Shown here piece after piece: positions 22,061 through 33,500 of a DNA stretch of 64,000 nt (within the stretch, counting starts at the first letter, position 1; each line of letters opens with the position of its first letter). Source of the stretch: Manihot esculenta (Eukaryota; Streptophyta; Magnoliopsida; Malpighiales; Euphorbiaceae); NCBI RefSeq assembly GCF_001659605.2, contig NC_035162.2:31872153-31936152 (forward strand), read 5' to 3'. A model generated the notes under the pieces. That model made no database searches, was not told the DNA's origin, and was given only the letters and a program-made list of their open reading frames with translations. The translations under genes and the position numbers were made by a program.

Positions 22061-24112
22061 TGATCGCTGGGCTTCTCTACATCTATTAAGGGCCAAGTAT
22101 ACGATGACAGTCCATCATTTAAAAGCCCATTCGCCACCCACATAATACAGGCCCAACTCATCAGTCAGAGCAACTTAGCCTACTACTTCACCATCCCTAT
22201 GGTAAATGCCGAGGAAACAGAGGGGCAAGTTATGAAAAGACTCAAAAGTACAAGCAAATGGGAGCATGATAAAGGTCAGACTTGTGCATCACTTAAAAAG
22301 TTATAAGATTTGATTTACCGCTGTTAAACAAAGGGTGGGAGATCGGAAAGGAGCGCCAAAAGCACCTCGGAGTCATACAAAGCTGAGAGCTTAGAGTTCA
22401 ACTCATCAGAAGCCGAGCTCAGAGGTCGGATTAGTCCAGCTCAGACAGCATGACTTGAGAGCTCGGCCAGCTAAAGGAAACTCAGAGCTCATTTCACTAA
22501 GCAAGGACAGAACTCTCAGGTCGGTCAATTCAGCTCGGACAACATGACCTGAGAGCCCGGACGGATGAAAGAGACTCAAAGCTCAATTCATCGAAGTAAA
22601 GACCGAGCTCACAGGTCGATAGACAGTCCAGTTCGAAAACTGGGAAGCCCAGTCGACTAAGTGGATCCGGAGTTCAACTCATCAGAGCTCGCAGATAGGT
22701 TAGATTAGCTCGGGAAAAAGCAGGACAGAGCTCAGTCGGTTAAAATTATAAGGCGAGCAACCTAAAGTATTTCACACATGATAAAAGAAGAACAGCTTAA
22801 GCATTAGATCAGAACAAGAGCTTCATTAAAAGAAAAGCGCATTACAGCACGTTACAAAGGCCTACACTACAGGATGAAAGACTATCCTTAAAGAATTTAC
22901 ATATCCAGATACTTCCTCATCTACGACTATCACCTACCCTACTATTCTAGTCTTCAGCTCGGAGGACTTCTCGTAGCTCGGAATGAGAGTTTTTCAGAAA
23001 AGGCCAAGATCTGTCTCGCTATTACAGGGGAACTGAACAAGTTGATTCCCATAAGCATTTCTCACTATTCCCCCAGGCGAACGTCCGGTTACCCAAATGT
23101 GATGCACGGTACATTCGAACAAGCTCAGATATGGTATGCCGGCCGTGCACCACACATGAAAAACATAAGTCTTCGAGGCTATGACCCCGAAGAGATCGCG
23201 AAGTACACATTCGAAAAAATCGCTGGAGACCTGACTGAGTGCAGCAGATCCCAGTCTCACGTAATACTGGTACTTCACACCAAAGGGCATAATAATACTG
23301 GTACTTCACACCAAAAAGAACAACAAGCTGAGCGCCGGTGCCACTCCCATTTATATCAAAAGAGGACAACAGGGGCATCGAGGAAATTCCCTGTTTCTCT
23401 ACGGAAAGAGGCGAAGTTAGATCCAACCCCTCAACGGTCCAGAACTTCTCTGGAGCCCGGACAACAAGCAGAGGAGGAGGCCGGCCAGACGACCTGGGTA
23501 AAGCAGTTTCAACAGCTTGCTGGATGGTCCCGCCTTTCGCCTGCCATACCCGAAGGATCTTCAATGCACCCTTCAGATGCCTTAGAGGTAACATCAAATT
23601 TTCAAGAATTTTGAACTGACCCATATTTATCTCAGGAACGGCAAAAAGTTTCAAAACAGGGACAAGTCAGAAACAGTTCTCCCTTGAGATGATAAGAGCA
23701 CAATCAAGGCAAACCTCTGGGGCACAAGGCAATCTGTTTGAAGAAGGCGTCGGATAAACCTGCCACAGATAAAACGAGAATTTCTCGCTTCAACAGAAGG
23801 CTCAAGAATGAATAAAAGCTGGCGCTGATATATACTCGGAGCCTGAAGACTTAGCACGGGACAGAGCTACACTAGACTCTAAGCTAATGGCGTCAGATTT
23901 TTAAAAGCATATTCACAGAAAAGAAAAGAAAGGAGATGTCCAGATAATGATGACAAGAAAGTAAAGGCGGCAGAGGACAAGAAAAATAGAGAAAAGATAG
24001 AAAGAGGAAAGAGCAGATAGAATTCAGAAACTGCGCAACGACTGAAAGATGAAAGGATGTTATTAAGGCACCTGAACCCGAACAGGCGCGATCATAATAG
24101 TTCTTGGTATTC
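22061..24112. other. Long 3' non-coding region of element A
   Basis: About 2 kb with no convincing gene. It contains GGCCCA-type words near 22070-22160 that resemble the LTR. A diverged 95-bp tandem array follows at 22415-22700. A tandem duplication lies near 23263-23316, built on the shared string AATACTGGTACTTCACACCA. A minus-strand open frame at 23022-23654 (210 codons) has no domain I recognise and lies partly in the duplicated part, so it is not called a gene. Confidence 0.5.
22415..22700 (+). repeat. Diverged ~95-bp tandem repeat, about 3 units
   Basis: Units begin GAGCTCAGAGGTCGG (22415), GAACTCTCAGGTCGG (22510) and GAGCTCACAGGTCG (22605), exactly 95 bp apart, followed by a partial unit near 22685. 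Within units the words CATGACTTGAGAG and CATGACCTGAGAG align. It is older and more diverged than the 75-bp array of the same element. Confidence 0.75.
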
Positions 24113-24161
24113 ACCCCCTCGGCAGTTGGAGCAATAACTGCCGAGAAGGTGAAGGGGCAAT
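24113..24161 (+). promoter_or_regulatory. Hairpin and polypurine tract of element A
   Basis: CTCGGCAGTT / AACTGCCGAG forms a stem (about 24118-24145), followed by AAGGTGAAGGGGCAA, which ends one base before the 3' LTR. It primes plus-strand synthesis. A degenerate copy of the whole block lies at 22005-22060. Confidence 0.8.
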
Positions 24162-24659
24162 TGATGACCGCTGGATTCCTTCACCCTGGACCAGGGGCTT
24201 GACCACAGCCCAAGGCCCACGATGTAGGGGTCCACACACCTGATATGCATAACAAGCCTGGCTCGTCTCCTTCCTTCAAGGCCGGGCTCGGCCCATCTTC
24301 CTCACTCAAGCTGGCCCGGCCCGCACGTAGCAGACCCTCTCCGCTCAAGCTTAATATCCGGCCCAACTCTCAGCCCAGCCCAGGATCCGGAATAATATTC
24401 ACCAGACAGCCTGGCAGATCCGCTCGAACGTACGCACGAGGAGAATCAGAGGCCGTTACGCATGGAGCAGGCGGCTGATACCCTAGTACCTCCGAATCCG
24501 CATGGCAGAGACGCGTGGCCCAATCCTGGAGAGACCTTCACACGCCACCAGTAAGCAAGACAATGTATAAAAGAGGAGTCTCCTCCTCAGGAAACTTAGG
24601 CCTTATTCAGTAATACAAAACCCTTGTAAAACCCTATTCCGTTGGATCTCAGATCATCA
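24162..24659 (+). repeat. 3' LTR of element A
   Basis: 498 bp, same length as the 5' LTR, with about five substitutions (for example CATCCTGG versus CACCCTGG). It is followed by TSD TTTCC at 24660-24664. Confidence 0.95.
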
Positions 24660-25554
24660 TTTCCCATAGAATGAGTAGCTAAATTAGATATTTCTTGAAA
24701 CTACTCAATAGATCAATCAAATTCTTATGAAAATAAATTTTTATTTTTTGATTTACTCAAAAATTACTTAAGAAGTTCAATTTCTTGATTTCGAGGCTAA
24801 ATTGAAATTAAATTGAGAGTATAATTATTTTTCATTTGAAGTAAAATACTAAACTTGTTTAGACACTATATTTTGTTCGAACAATTTAATAAAAATTAAA
24901 AATTAAATATTTTAATTAATTTTTAACAATTAGAAAAATAAAAATAAAAAATTTATCATTTTATATTTTATATTTGAATATTTCTTAGTTGAATTTTCTT
25001 ATCAATTATTAATTTTTATTAAATTTAAATTTATCTTTTAATTTAAAAACCTTAATTAATTCTTTTATCTTAATTTTTAACAAATTAGCATAATAAAAAA
25101 GGAAGAAGATAAAATTGATTTTAATTTTAATTTTTTGACCCTTAGATGAGAAAGTAAAAAAGCAAATTTAAAAATCTCAGCCATCGGTTTTTTTACTTTA
25201 AATCTAAATCATTAATTTTAGGGCTTAAAAATCCTATAAATACCCTCATTTGTCTACTGTTGAGGGATGAGAAAATTTGGGGGATCACTCTGAAATTAAC
25301 CAAACCAGATATCTTGTTTCTACTTGTGACTTCCTTTGCAAAACCACTTGAGAGCCTGCCGTTTCTTCCCCTCTCTATTTCAATCTTCCATCTGCCCTCA
25401 TCAATATCTGATATCACACTTCCATCTTCAATCGAGCAATCCACATTCAAGAATCTCTCACGCTTGTTGCTCTCGCTGGGAGCAGTACCCAGCTTCTCCT
25501 TCATGTCACCACCATCATCTCCTATCCTTCTCCCTCACTGCTCTATCTCTTGAA
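24660..25554. other. AT-rich flank between A and K; possible promoter or old LTR
   Basis: 24660-24664 is A's right TSD. The rest is AT-rich to about 25200. CCTATAAATACC near 25230 is a good TATA-like box, followed by a C/T-rich stretch with a 97-codon plus-strand frame (25260-25553) that runs to the copia insertion. The frame has no recognised domain and low-complexity Ser/Leu/Pro content. It could be the 5' end of a host gene cut by element K, or an old LTR; neither is established. Confidence 0.4.
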
Positions 25555-26477
25555 TGATAGAAAAATAGTAAATACAACAAAACAAGGTATATAAGGTAAA
25601 GGAGATCAAAGTTCTGCTTTATTCAATAGCATATGACTTGTTTAAATAGCTAGATTACAACGGGAAATAACAATAAAATATAAACTAACTGAATGACTAA
25701 AAATGTGCTAATAATAAGCAGTTATCCCACAGATTAGAACTGTAATACTCGGCTAGATTCCGGCGTTGGAATTCCAACCTTCAAATGGAATCTCCATTGG
25801 AATCCGGAATCTCGGATGCTGAAACCTTTTATAAGGGTAAAATAAATTTTTCACAAAATAAATTATAGTTTTACTGTTGGTTTTGTGTTAAAGAATTTTT
25901 AAAAAAAGAAAAATGTTTTGGAAGGAAAACGCAGGTTTGGCCGCCGAACATGGTGCTGCTGCGGGAGCTCTCCTTTCGGCCCCCGAAGGTGGTCTGGCCA
26001 GCCATCTATAAGAGGCCTCCAGTCTGAAAATGGGAGAGTTTCTCTCTCCATTTTCGGGCGAAGGTGAATTCTTGCCCTCCCATTGTTAATTTTGTTGTTT
26101 TTCCTTCAAATCCTTCAAAATATTCATGAATTTTCTCTTGTTTTTGAAGTTTTAAGCTTGAATCTAAGATTTTAAAGTTTGGAGACCTCCGGAGACCGTT
26201 TCTCTTCAACTCCAAGCTTGGGTTACATCTACCTTAGATCTTCAAGAGGTAAGTATAGATACTTGCCTTTTTCTGTGTTTTAAGTAAGTTTTAAAAAGGG
26301 TTAAGGGTTAAAAATGCATGAAATGTGATAGAACATAATTTAGATCATTTTATCATGATGTTATTAATGTTAATTTACATCTTTTCTGCCTAATTTTGTG
26401 GTTTTGATCTTATTTTGCAGAAGATAGGTGTAAAGAAACAATCTGGTGAAAATGCTCTTAAAACTACCCAAAAGTGC

Positions 26478-26565
26478 CAAATAAGGAAAGTTTTCAAATA
26501 AGGAAAGTTTTCAAATAAGGAAAGTGTCAAATAAGGAAAGTGCAGAAGCAAAAACAGATAAGGAA
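26478..26565 (+). repeat. Short tandem repeats AAATAAGGAAAG in LTR G
   Basis: Four to five spaced copies of (A)AATAAGGAAAG with spacers of 4 to about 20 bases. The two clearest copies are 17 bp apart. Probably a local duplication. Confidence 0.7.
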
Positions 26566-28170
26566 AGCGCAGTCAGTAGATTATTTGAAATTCAAATTGC
26601 AGATCTTTCTTTCCTTATTTAAAGATGTGCAGATACCTCAGCAGTCAGTTTTGCCTATTAAGGAAGCAAGATCTCGCATTCAAGATTCAAAATTTGAAAT
26701 TCAAAATAAGGCTCCACCTAAAGAGGAAAGTTTGGACAGCACACACACCACTTCTGAAGCCCTAGTCGCACGCCTCTTGCCTTCTGAAGCACAAACCACG
26801 CGCCTCTCCCTTTCAAACACTACTTGGGCGGCAAGGCTTGCATGGGCAGCCTCTTGGGCAGCAACTTAAGTACTTGGGCAGCAAGTATCACCTAGGTGTA
26901 ACAGCTCGGGAACCGATACCCCTGTGTAACGGCCCGAACCATCACTAGGATCCAGATCGGCTTAAGGCCGCCGGGACCCGTAGCAAGCCGACTAAACTCT
27001 CTGTGTACCTGAAAAATCCTGTACATGATCAAGCATAACTATAACAATAGTAAAACCTTTCTATGACTAACCAGGCTTAACCAAAGCATACTCTTATTTG
27101 TACAAATCTGGAATAGCCCTCAGGGCTTACACTAGTGAATGCTGTCCACTTAGGGTCAAGGGAGTGAAACCCTTTCTTCCCATCACACTCTACATATGCC
27201 ATACATTAAACCTGGTTCAGCACATTTCTTATCAAGAAACGTAAAACAGGATACATGTACAAAGGGATTATTCATACACTGGGGCATAGCACAACTCTAT
27301 CCATCATATGACACTACAATCTATACATTACATTACCAACTAAACTTTAATTACATCATGTCCACTAATCTATTACATATGTACATGCAAATCCTTCCTC
27401 GATACTCTTGCTGACTCTGACTTCCCGTAGCTATCTCAGAACCTGCAAAACTGGGGTTACGGGAGAGGGATGAGCTCTATAGCCCAGTGAGTAGGAATAA
27501 TAAAACAGTTCATTCATTACATGCTATCATGAAATGCATCACATCACAAACATATCACCACACGGATGAACTTGTCACCAATAGCCCTCTACCTATGCTT
27601 ATTCTGATATACCCAACTGTGCCTGGGGCGATTAGGCCTCATCGGGACTTCTCTTATCTAAATAATACAATGCATGCCCAACTGTGCCTGGGGCGATTAG
27701 GCCTCACCGGGACTTCACTTATACTGTCTGTCTATCTTTATGATAGTACCAGGAGCGACCTGGACTATCCAGGGGCGACTTGGTATGGCTATCTCATGCC
27801 ATATCTCTGTCATCATATCTCATCGACTATCAAGGGCTAAGGATCATCCAACATTCATCCACAAGAACAACAACTTATGCAATGCATCATATTCATGAAT
27901 TCTAATGCAACACAACCTAATACATAAAATGGCATTTTATGATGCATGGATCATGCTTGAAACGTGTCATTTCGCAATTTAAAATATTAAGTTTATGTAA
28001 TACCCGGCTAGACTCCGGTATCGGAATCCCTACCGTCCGGTGGGAATTCGGATGTCGAAAACCTCTAGAAGGGTAAAACTATGATTTTATGAAATGTTTT
28101 CATGTATTTCATGTTTTTAAGTAAGAAATTAAATGATTTTTTGCATGAAAAATCTTTGGAGGAAAACCCA

Positions 28171-28376
28171 GGTTCGGCCGCCGAACTTTGAGGTTCGGCC
28201 GCCGAACTTTGAGGTTCGGCCGCCGAACATGCATGCGTTTTGGAGGCACGTTAGGCCCCCGAAAGCATGAGTGAGGGAAGTCAAGGTTCGGCCGCCGAAC
28301 CTCATGTTCGGCCGCCGAACCTCATGTTCGGCCGCCGAACATTTGCATGGATGCGGAGGCACATTCGGCCCCCGAA
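28171..28376 (+). repeat. Palindrome cluster upstream of the element C TATA box
   Basis: Three TTCGGCCGCCGAA copies in the first group (21-bp spacing), three in the second group (20-bp spacing), and one variant with CCCCCGAA at the end. The 3' LTR has only two plus two. The position just upstream of the TATA box suits an enhancer. The inner GCCGCC equals the core bound by plant ERF-type factors; binding is an inference. Confidence 0.88.
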
Positions 28377-28394
28377 CGTGGTCTGGCCAACCAC

Positions 28395-28402
28395 TATAAA
28401 AG
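28395..28402 (+). promoter_or_regulatory. TATA box of element C LTR
   Basis: TATAAAAG directly after the palindrome cluster. The same context (GGCCA..CTATAAA.GG) occurs in LTRs H (26007) and J (58753). A copy is in the 3' LTR at about 35975. B and D lack a TATA box at this place. Confidence 0.75.
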
Positions 28403-30260
28403 GGTCCCTTAGCCGAAAATGGGCGAGCTTTTTCTCCCCATTTCGGCCAAGGTGAGCATTCCGCCATCCTTCCCCAATCTCGAGTTTTTCCTTCCTTTTT
28501 CCCTGATCTTTACAAGTTTAAAACTTTGTTTTTGAAGATCTTGGAGCTTAGAACGAGTTTTGGAGCTTGGAGACCAAAAGTTGGAACTTCCCCCATCTCC
28601 AAGTTTAGATCTCCTCAACCCTCGATCTTCAAGAGGTAAGAGCCGATCTTAAGCTCAATGTATGATTTAAACAAGTTTTATGAAGTTTTAAAGGGTAGAA
28701 TGCATGTTAGGGTATATGTTAAACCTATGGGTTTTTGATGACTTTTTGAACAATGTAGCTTGATTGTGTGTGATTGAAGTGTTGTAGATGGGGTATATGC
28801 ATGTTTGAGGCCCCTAGGAACTTGTATGCATGCTTTGGTTGAACTATATGCATGTTTGGAAGGTTTGGAGGCGAAATGTGCTAAGGGAGCCAAGTTTCTG
28901 CCCTTTGGCAGAAACCAGGTTCGGCAGCCGAAGGTACTTTCGGCCGCCGAACATGGCTGGGGAGGCAGGCCTTTCGGCTGCCGAAGTTGCCCCCGAAAAG
29001 AGACTTTCGTCTCTGTCTGGCACTTTCGGCCGCCGAAGGTGCCGCCGAAAGTGCCCTGTTCAGCCATTTCTTGCATGTTTCATGTGATGTTTTCAGGATG
29101 TTTTAGGGGGTTTTTGGGGAGTATTTTAGAGTCATGTTCATGTATGTTTGGTGCCTCATTTGAGTCCACCTGTGTAGGTTCGGACCCGAGGAACCGAGAC
29201 CCCCGGTTGTGAGATAGTCGTTCAGAGTTCGTTGTTAAAGCTTCAGTTACCAAGTGAGTGGAACAACCCCTTAAGCTTTAAAGTAAATGAATAAATGAAT
29301 GAATCATAAAGCATTGCCCATGCATCATTATGCCATGCAATATTAGGTTGTTTGCATTAGAATTCACGAATATGTTGCATTGCATACTTTGTTGTTGATG
29401 TGGATGAATGTTGAATGATCCATTAGCCCTCGTATGTCATGATAGCCTATGTGAGTCCAGGTGTGCCTGCTACGGCTCTACGCCCCTGGCACTATGACTG
29501 ATTATGGAAGTCCGGGTGTGCCTGCTACGGCTCTACACCCCCGGCATGTATAAGTAAGAAAGATTGGGGCTAAATGGTGACAAGTTCATCCTTGTTGTGA
29601 AATGTTTGTGTTATGGCGCATACATGAAAGCATGAATAAGAAAAAGTTATATGATAATAATAATAAAATGAGTAATAATATACCTAAAAATGGAGGAATT
29701 AAAACAAATGTTTTTAGTTTCTGCTCACTGAGCTCTAGTAGCTCACCCCACTCCCTTTATCCCCAGAGTTGCAGGTACAGGATAGAACAAGAAGTCGGCT
29801 AGAGTGAAGTCAAGTCATGTATGTTGTAATAGATAGTAGTGGACATGAACATGATGTAATGAGTATGTATGACCTTGTAATGTAATGACTGATTTGATGA
29901 TGTATTGAGGATTATAGTAGTGCTTGACCTAGAGGTGTGTGAATCCCCATTATGTACAGAGTGTTTAATGAGTAATGATGTTAATGACTATGATTATCCA
30001 AGCTGATATGTATGATGATGATACCCCATTGGAATATTTGATGAGGACTCCAGTGTGGGGTTTATGTATGATTTTGTGCATGCACAGGTTTTGCTTGGAT
30101 AAGAGAAAAGAAAATTTTTTTACAGATCATGTATATGTTGTTATGTATGGGATTCCACAGGGTTACAGGAGGTATGTAGGCTTGCTACGGGTCCCGGCGG
30201 CCTTAAGCCGATCTGGATCCTAGCGCCGGTAACGGGTCGGATTTCCGGGTCGTTACAGAG

Positions 30261-30272
30261 TGGTATCAGAGC
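30261..30272 (+). promoter_or_regulatory. Primer-binding site of element C
   Basis: TGGTATCAGAGC lies three bases after the 5' LTR and is a perfect match to the plant initiator-Met tRNA 3' end. Confidence 0.92.
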
Positions 30273-30527
30273 CCTAGGTTCATATGATCGGACCTAGAGT
30301 GTCGGGCTCATAGATGTTCTAGAAGGTCAAGCACACTAGGAAAATCATGTCCACTAGGATAGGATGTAGAGTCCTGTCTATATGATGATATGATATGCCA
30401 TGATGATATGCATGTGCATAAATGCTATGATGTGATGCTATGTATGTGATGAGGGTTCATGTGTTTCCACATGAACCATATGATGCTAATGATTGCTTGT
30501 GCTATGTGCTGTTTTTCAGAAGATAGA

Positions 30528-33500
30528 ATGAGAGGAACTCGTCGATCTGCACGATTGACTGGAGTGCCACCTCAGGACGAGGGCGCTGATGCCCGTCCTT
30601 CAGCTTTGCCTAGGGCAATGTCCAGTAGGTCCAACAGAGACAGAGTAGCTAGAGACCCTAGAAGGTCTTTGGATCTGGGTAGAAGCAGATCAGTACGGGG
30701 AACCGTGCAGGGAGGAATGTCTGAGGATATGGAAGTAGATCAGAGGAGGGATGGCAGTCTCGGTGTGAGCATGCCGGAAGAGGGCATGGGAGAATCAGAA
30801 GGAGGCACTCAGGCCTCGAGTTATGTCCAGCCACATCACTACCCACCCTATTCACACCATCCAGGGTATTCGATGGGAGGTACATCGGATTACCCCAGTT
30901 TTAGCCCTTATCCTCCACATATGCCATACCCACCTTACTACCCACCATACTCTCAGTACCCCATGTACCCACCTCCACCTCCCTATACCAGTACAGCAAA
31001 CCCTACCCCAGGGGATGTTGTACCTCCACCACCACCAGTATCTACTGTCCCGGAAACACAAGTACCCAAACCTACCTCATCTGGAGGGAGCAAGGTCAAG
31101 ATGACCGATTATATGAAGCTGGGTGCTCCCCAGTTTGAAACCGATGATGATCCGTTCGTGTACTTGGAGCGGGTCAAGGCAATTACAGATGAGATAGGGG
31201 CTGATGACAGTAGAGCCATTCAGATGGCCGGGTTCACGCTTAAGTGCAAGAAGGCACGGGAGTGGTTCAAGAATTATGTGAACCCGAGAGTGGACAGCAT
31301 GAATTGGGAAGAGTTTTCAAACGAGTTTGCAGGATGGGCTTTCCCTGATAGTTCAAGGGAATTGAAGATGATAGAATTCGAGCAGTTGAGGCAAACTGAT
31401 GACATGAGTGTAGACGAGTATACAGACAGGTTCCTGGAGTTGTTGCCATATGCTGGGCTGAATTTGGACACAGATCAAAAGAAGTCAAGGAGATATATTA
31501 TGAGGCTGCACTCCAGGTATTCCTCTTTGGTACAGTCAGCAGAGAGAGAGAGTTTCCATGCCATAGTGGATATGGCTAGGAGAATGGAGGCTAGTGCTAT
31601 CGTTGAGGGGAAGGTAAAACAGACAGTGGCACAGTCTTCTGGTTCCAAGACCCCAGGTGGGGAAAGGGTAGACTCTTCTTCTCTAAGTGCAGCAGTTGCA
31701 GGCAGTAAGAAGTGGGACAGAGGCCACAGAAAATCTAAGAAGAATAAGTTCTGGAACAAGATCAAGTCAGGTCTGGGTTTAGGCAGTGGCTCAAGCTCTG
31801 GCGCAGAGGTTACAGCATGTATGAGATGTGGGAGACCACACAAGGGAGTATGTCTGGCAGGGACAAACACATGTTTCAGATGCGGACAGGCGGGTCATTT
31901 GGCTCGAGACTGTCCTAGAGGAGCCTTTACAGCACCGTCTCAGCAGACAACCTCCGGCAGTGTGGTGCAGCCAGTAGCTCCAGCCGCAACACAGGCCAGT
32001 GGCAGAGGCAGAGAGAGAGGGTCAGCCTCTTCATCAGCAGGATACAGAGGTGAAGGTCCATCAGCTCTGGCACGGATCTTCACTATGACTCAGCAGGAGG
32101 CCAACACATCCAACACCGTGGTGGCAGGTAATCTCATCATTGGTTGTTCTGATGTGTATGCCTTAATGGACCCGGGTGCATCTCATTCTTTTATTGCTCC
32201 GAGAGTCGTGGAGAGGGTAGGATTGATGGTCTCTGTGTTAGAGTGTCCCCTATGGGTCAGTGGACCCAAGTGTGACCCGTCAGTGGCAGAGGCAGTCTGC
32301 CAATGTAGTCCAGTTTTCATAGAGGGAAGATGCCTTTCCGCCGACCTCGTGGTTCTAGATTTGACAGATTTTGACGTCATTCTAGGGATGGATTGGTTAT
32401 CGACCCATGGTGCTACCTTGGACTGTAGAGACAAGGTAGTCAGATTCAGAGATCAGGATGGGTCAGAGGTCGTCTTCAGAGGAGACAAGAGGGGTACACC
32501 TAGAGGTCTGATCTCAGCTCTTCAGGCTCGTAGGTTGCTTAGGAGGGGATGTCAGGGGTTTCTAGCTCATGTGAGGGAGTTAGATAGTCATGTCAGAGAG
32601 CCCGCCTCAGTGCCTGTGGTGAGTGAGTTCTTAGATGTTTTCCCAGACGAGCTGCCAGGGTTACCACCTGCTAGGGAGATAGAGTTCGAGATTGAGTTAA
32701 TGCCTGGTACCAGACCGATCTCTATCCCTCCCTACAGGATGGCACCAGCTGAACTGAAAGAACTGAAGGAACAATTGCAAGAGCTGGTAGATAAGGGTTT
32801 CATCCGACCGAGTACTTCACCTTGGGGTGCTCCGGTTTTGTTTGTGAGGAAGAAGGATGGATCCCTCAGACTTTGTATCGACTACAGACAGTTGAACAAG
32901 GTCACTACCAAGAACAAGTACCCTTTGCCGAGGATCGACGATCTATTCGACCAGCTAGCAGGAGCAAGTTGTTTCTCCAAAATAGATCTGAGATCAGGGT
33001 ACCATCAGTTGAGGATAAGGAATGAAGATGTACCGAAGACAGCTTTCAGGACCAGGTATGGGCACTATGAGTTCCTTGTGATGCCGTTTGGGTTAACCAA
33101 CGCCCCTGCAGCATTCATGGACCTCATGAACAGAGTATTCAGTCAGTATCTGGATCACTTCGTTATTGTCTTCATAGATGATATCTTAGTGTATTCCAGA
33201 AATGCAGAGGAGCATGCCCATCACCTGAGGACAGTTTTGCAGACCTTGAGAGAGCATGGCTTGTATGCCAAGTTCTCCAAGTGTGAGTTTTGGCTTAGGA
33301 GCATTTCATTCTTGGGGCACATTGTGTCAGAACAGGGTATTGAAGTAGACCCCAAGAAGGTAGAGGCTGTAGCTAACTGGCCTAGACCCACCACAGTGAC
33401 CGAGATCAAGAGTTTTCTGGGTTTAGCAGGTTACTACAGGAGGTTCGTTCAGGACTTCTCAAAGATTGCTGCTCCTATGACCAAATTGACAAAGAAGAAT

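Larger units (their letters stand above)
1324..24659 (+). mobile_element. Element A: complete Tat/Retand-like Ty3-gypsy retrotransposon with nested element B
   Basis: It has two 498-bp LTRs (1324-1821 and 24162-24659) beginning TG and ending CA, and a perfect 5-bp target-site duplication TTTCC. The primer site follows the 5' LTR and a polypurine tract precedes the 3' LTR. By eye the two LTRs differ at about five positions, so the insertion is fairly young. Without nested element B and its TSD (9488 bp) the element is about 13.8 kb. Order: LTR, gag-pro-RT, [B], RNase H, second RNase H, integrase, 75-bp tandem array, antisense spliced gene, long 3' non-coding part, LTR. The extra archaeal-type RNase H, the antisense ORF and the 3' tandem arrays are hallmarks of the Tat group (Ogre, Retand, Grande). 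Confidence 0.95.
27996..30257 (+). repeat. 5' LTR of element C
   Basis: 2262 bp. It has a 3+3 palindrome cluster at 28171-28376, a TATA box at 28395-28402 and a second palindrome cluster at 28919-29053. Two CCAGG/CCTGG-like subrepeats lie near 29455-29545. Splice-like signals are GAG|GTAAG (28636), TGTGTAG|G (29177), CAA|GTGAGT (29254) and TTGCAG|G (29773). Compared with the 3' LTR it has two extra palindrome units (21 and 20 bp) and lacks a 55-bp segment. Confidence 0.95.

Noticed and set aside
23022..23654. 210-codon minus-strand frame in the 3' region of element A
   Set aside because: No recognised domain, it overlaps a tandem duplication and an opposite-strand frame of similar length, and no splice or start context supports it.
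25260..25553. 97-codon plus-strand frame before element K
   Set aside because: Low-complexity Ser/Leu/Pro content and no domain. Kept only as a possible promoter-linked region, not called as a gene.
30459..30527. Upstream ATG at 30459 as the start of the element C polyprotein
   Set aside because: The sequence before MRGTRR is not conserved with B, D or I, and an acceptor-like TTTTTCAG lies between.
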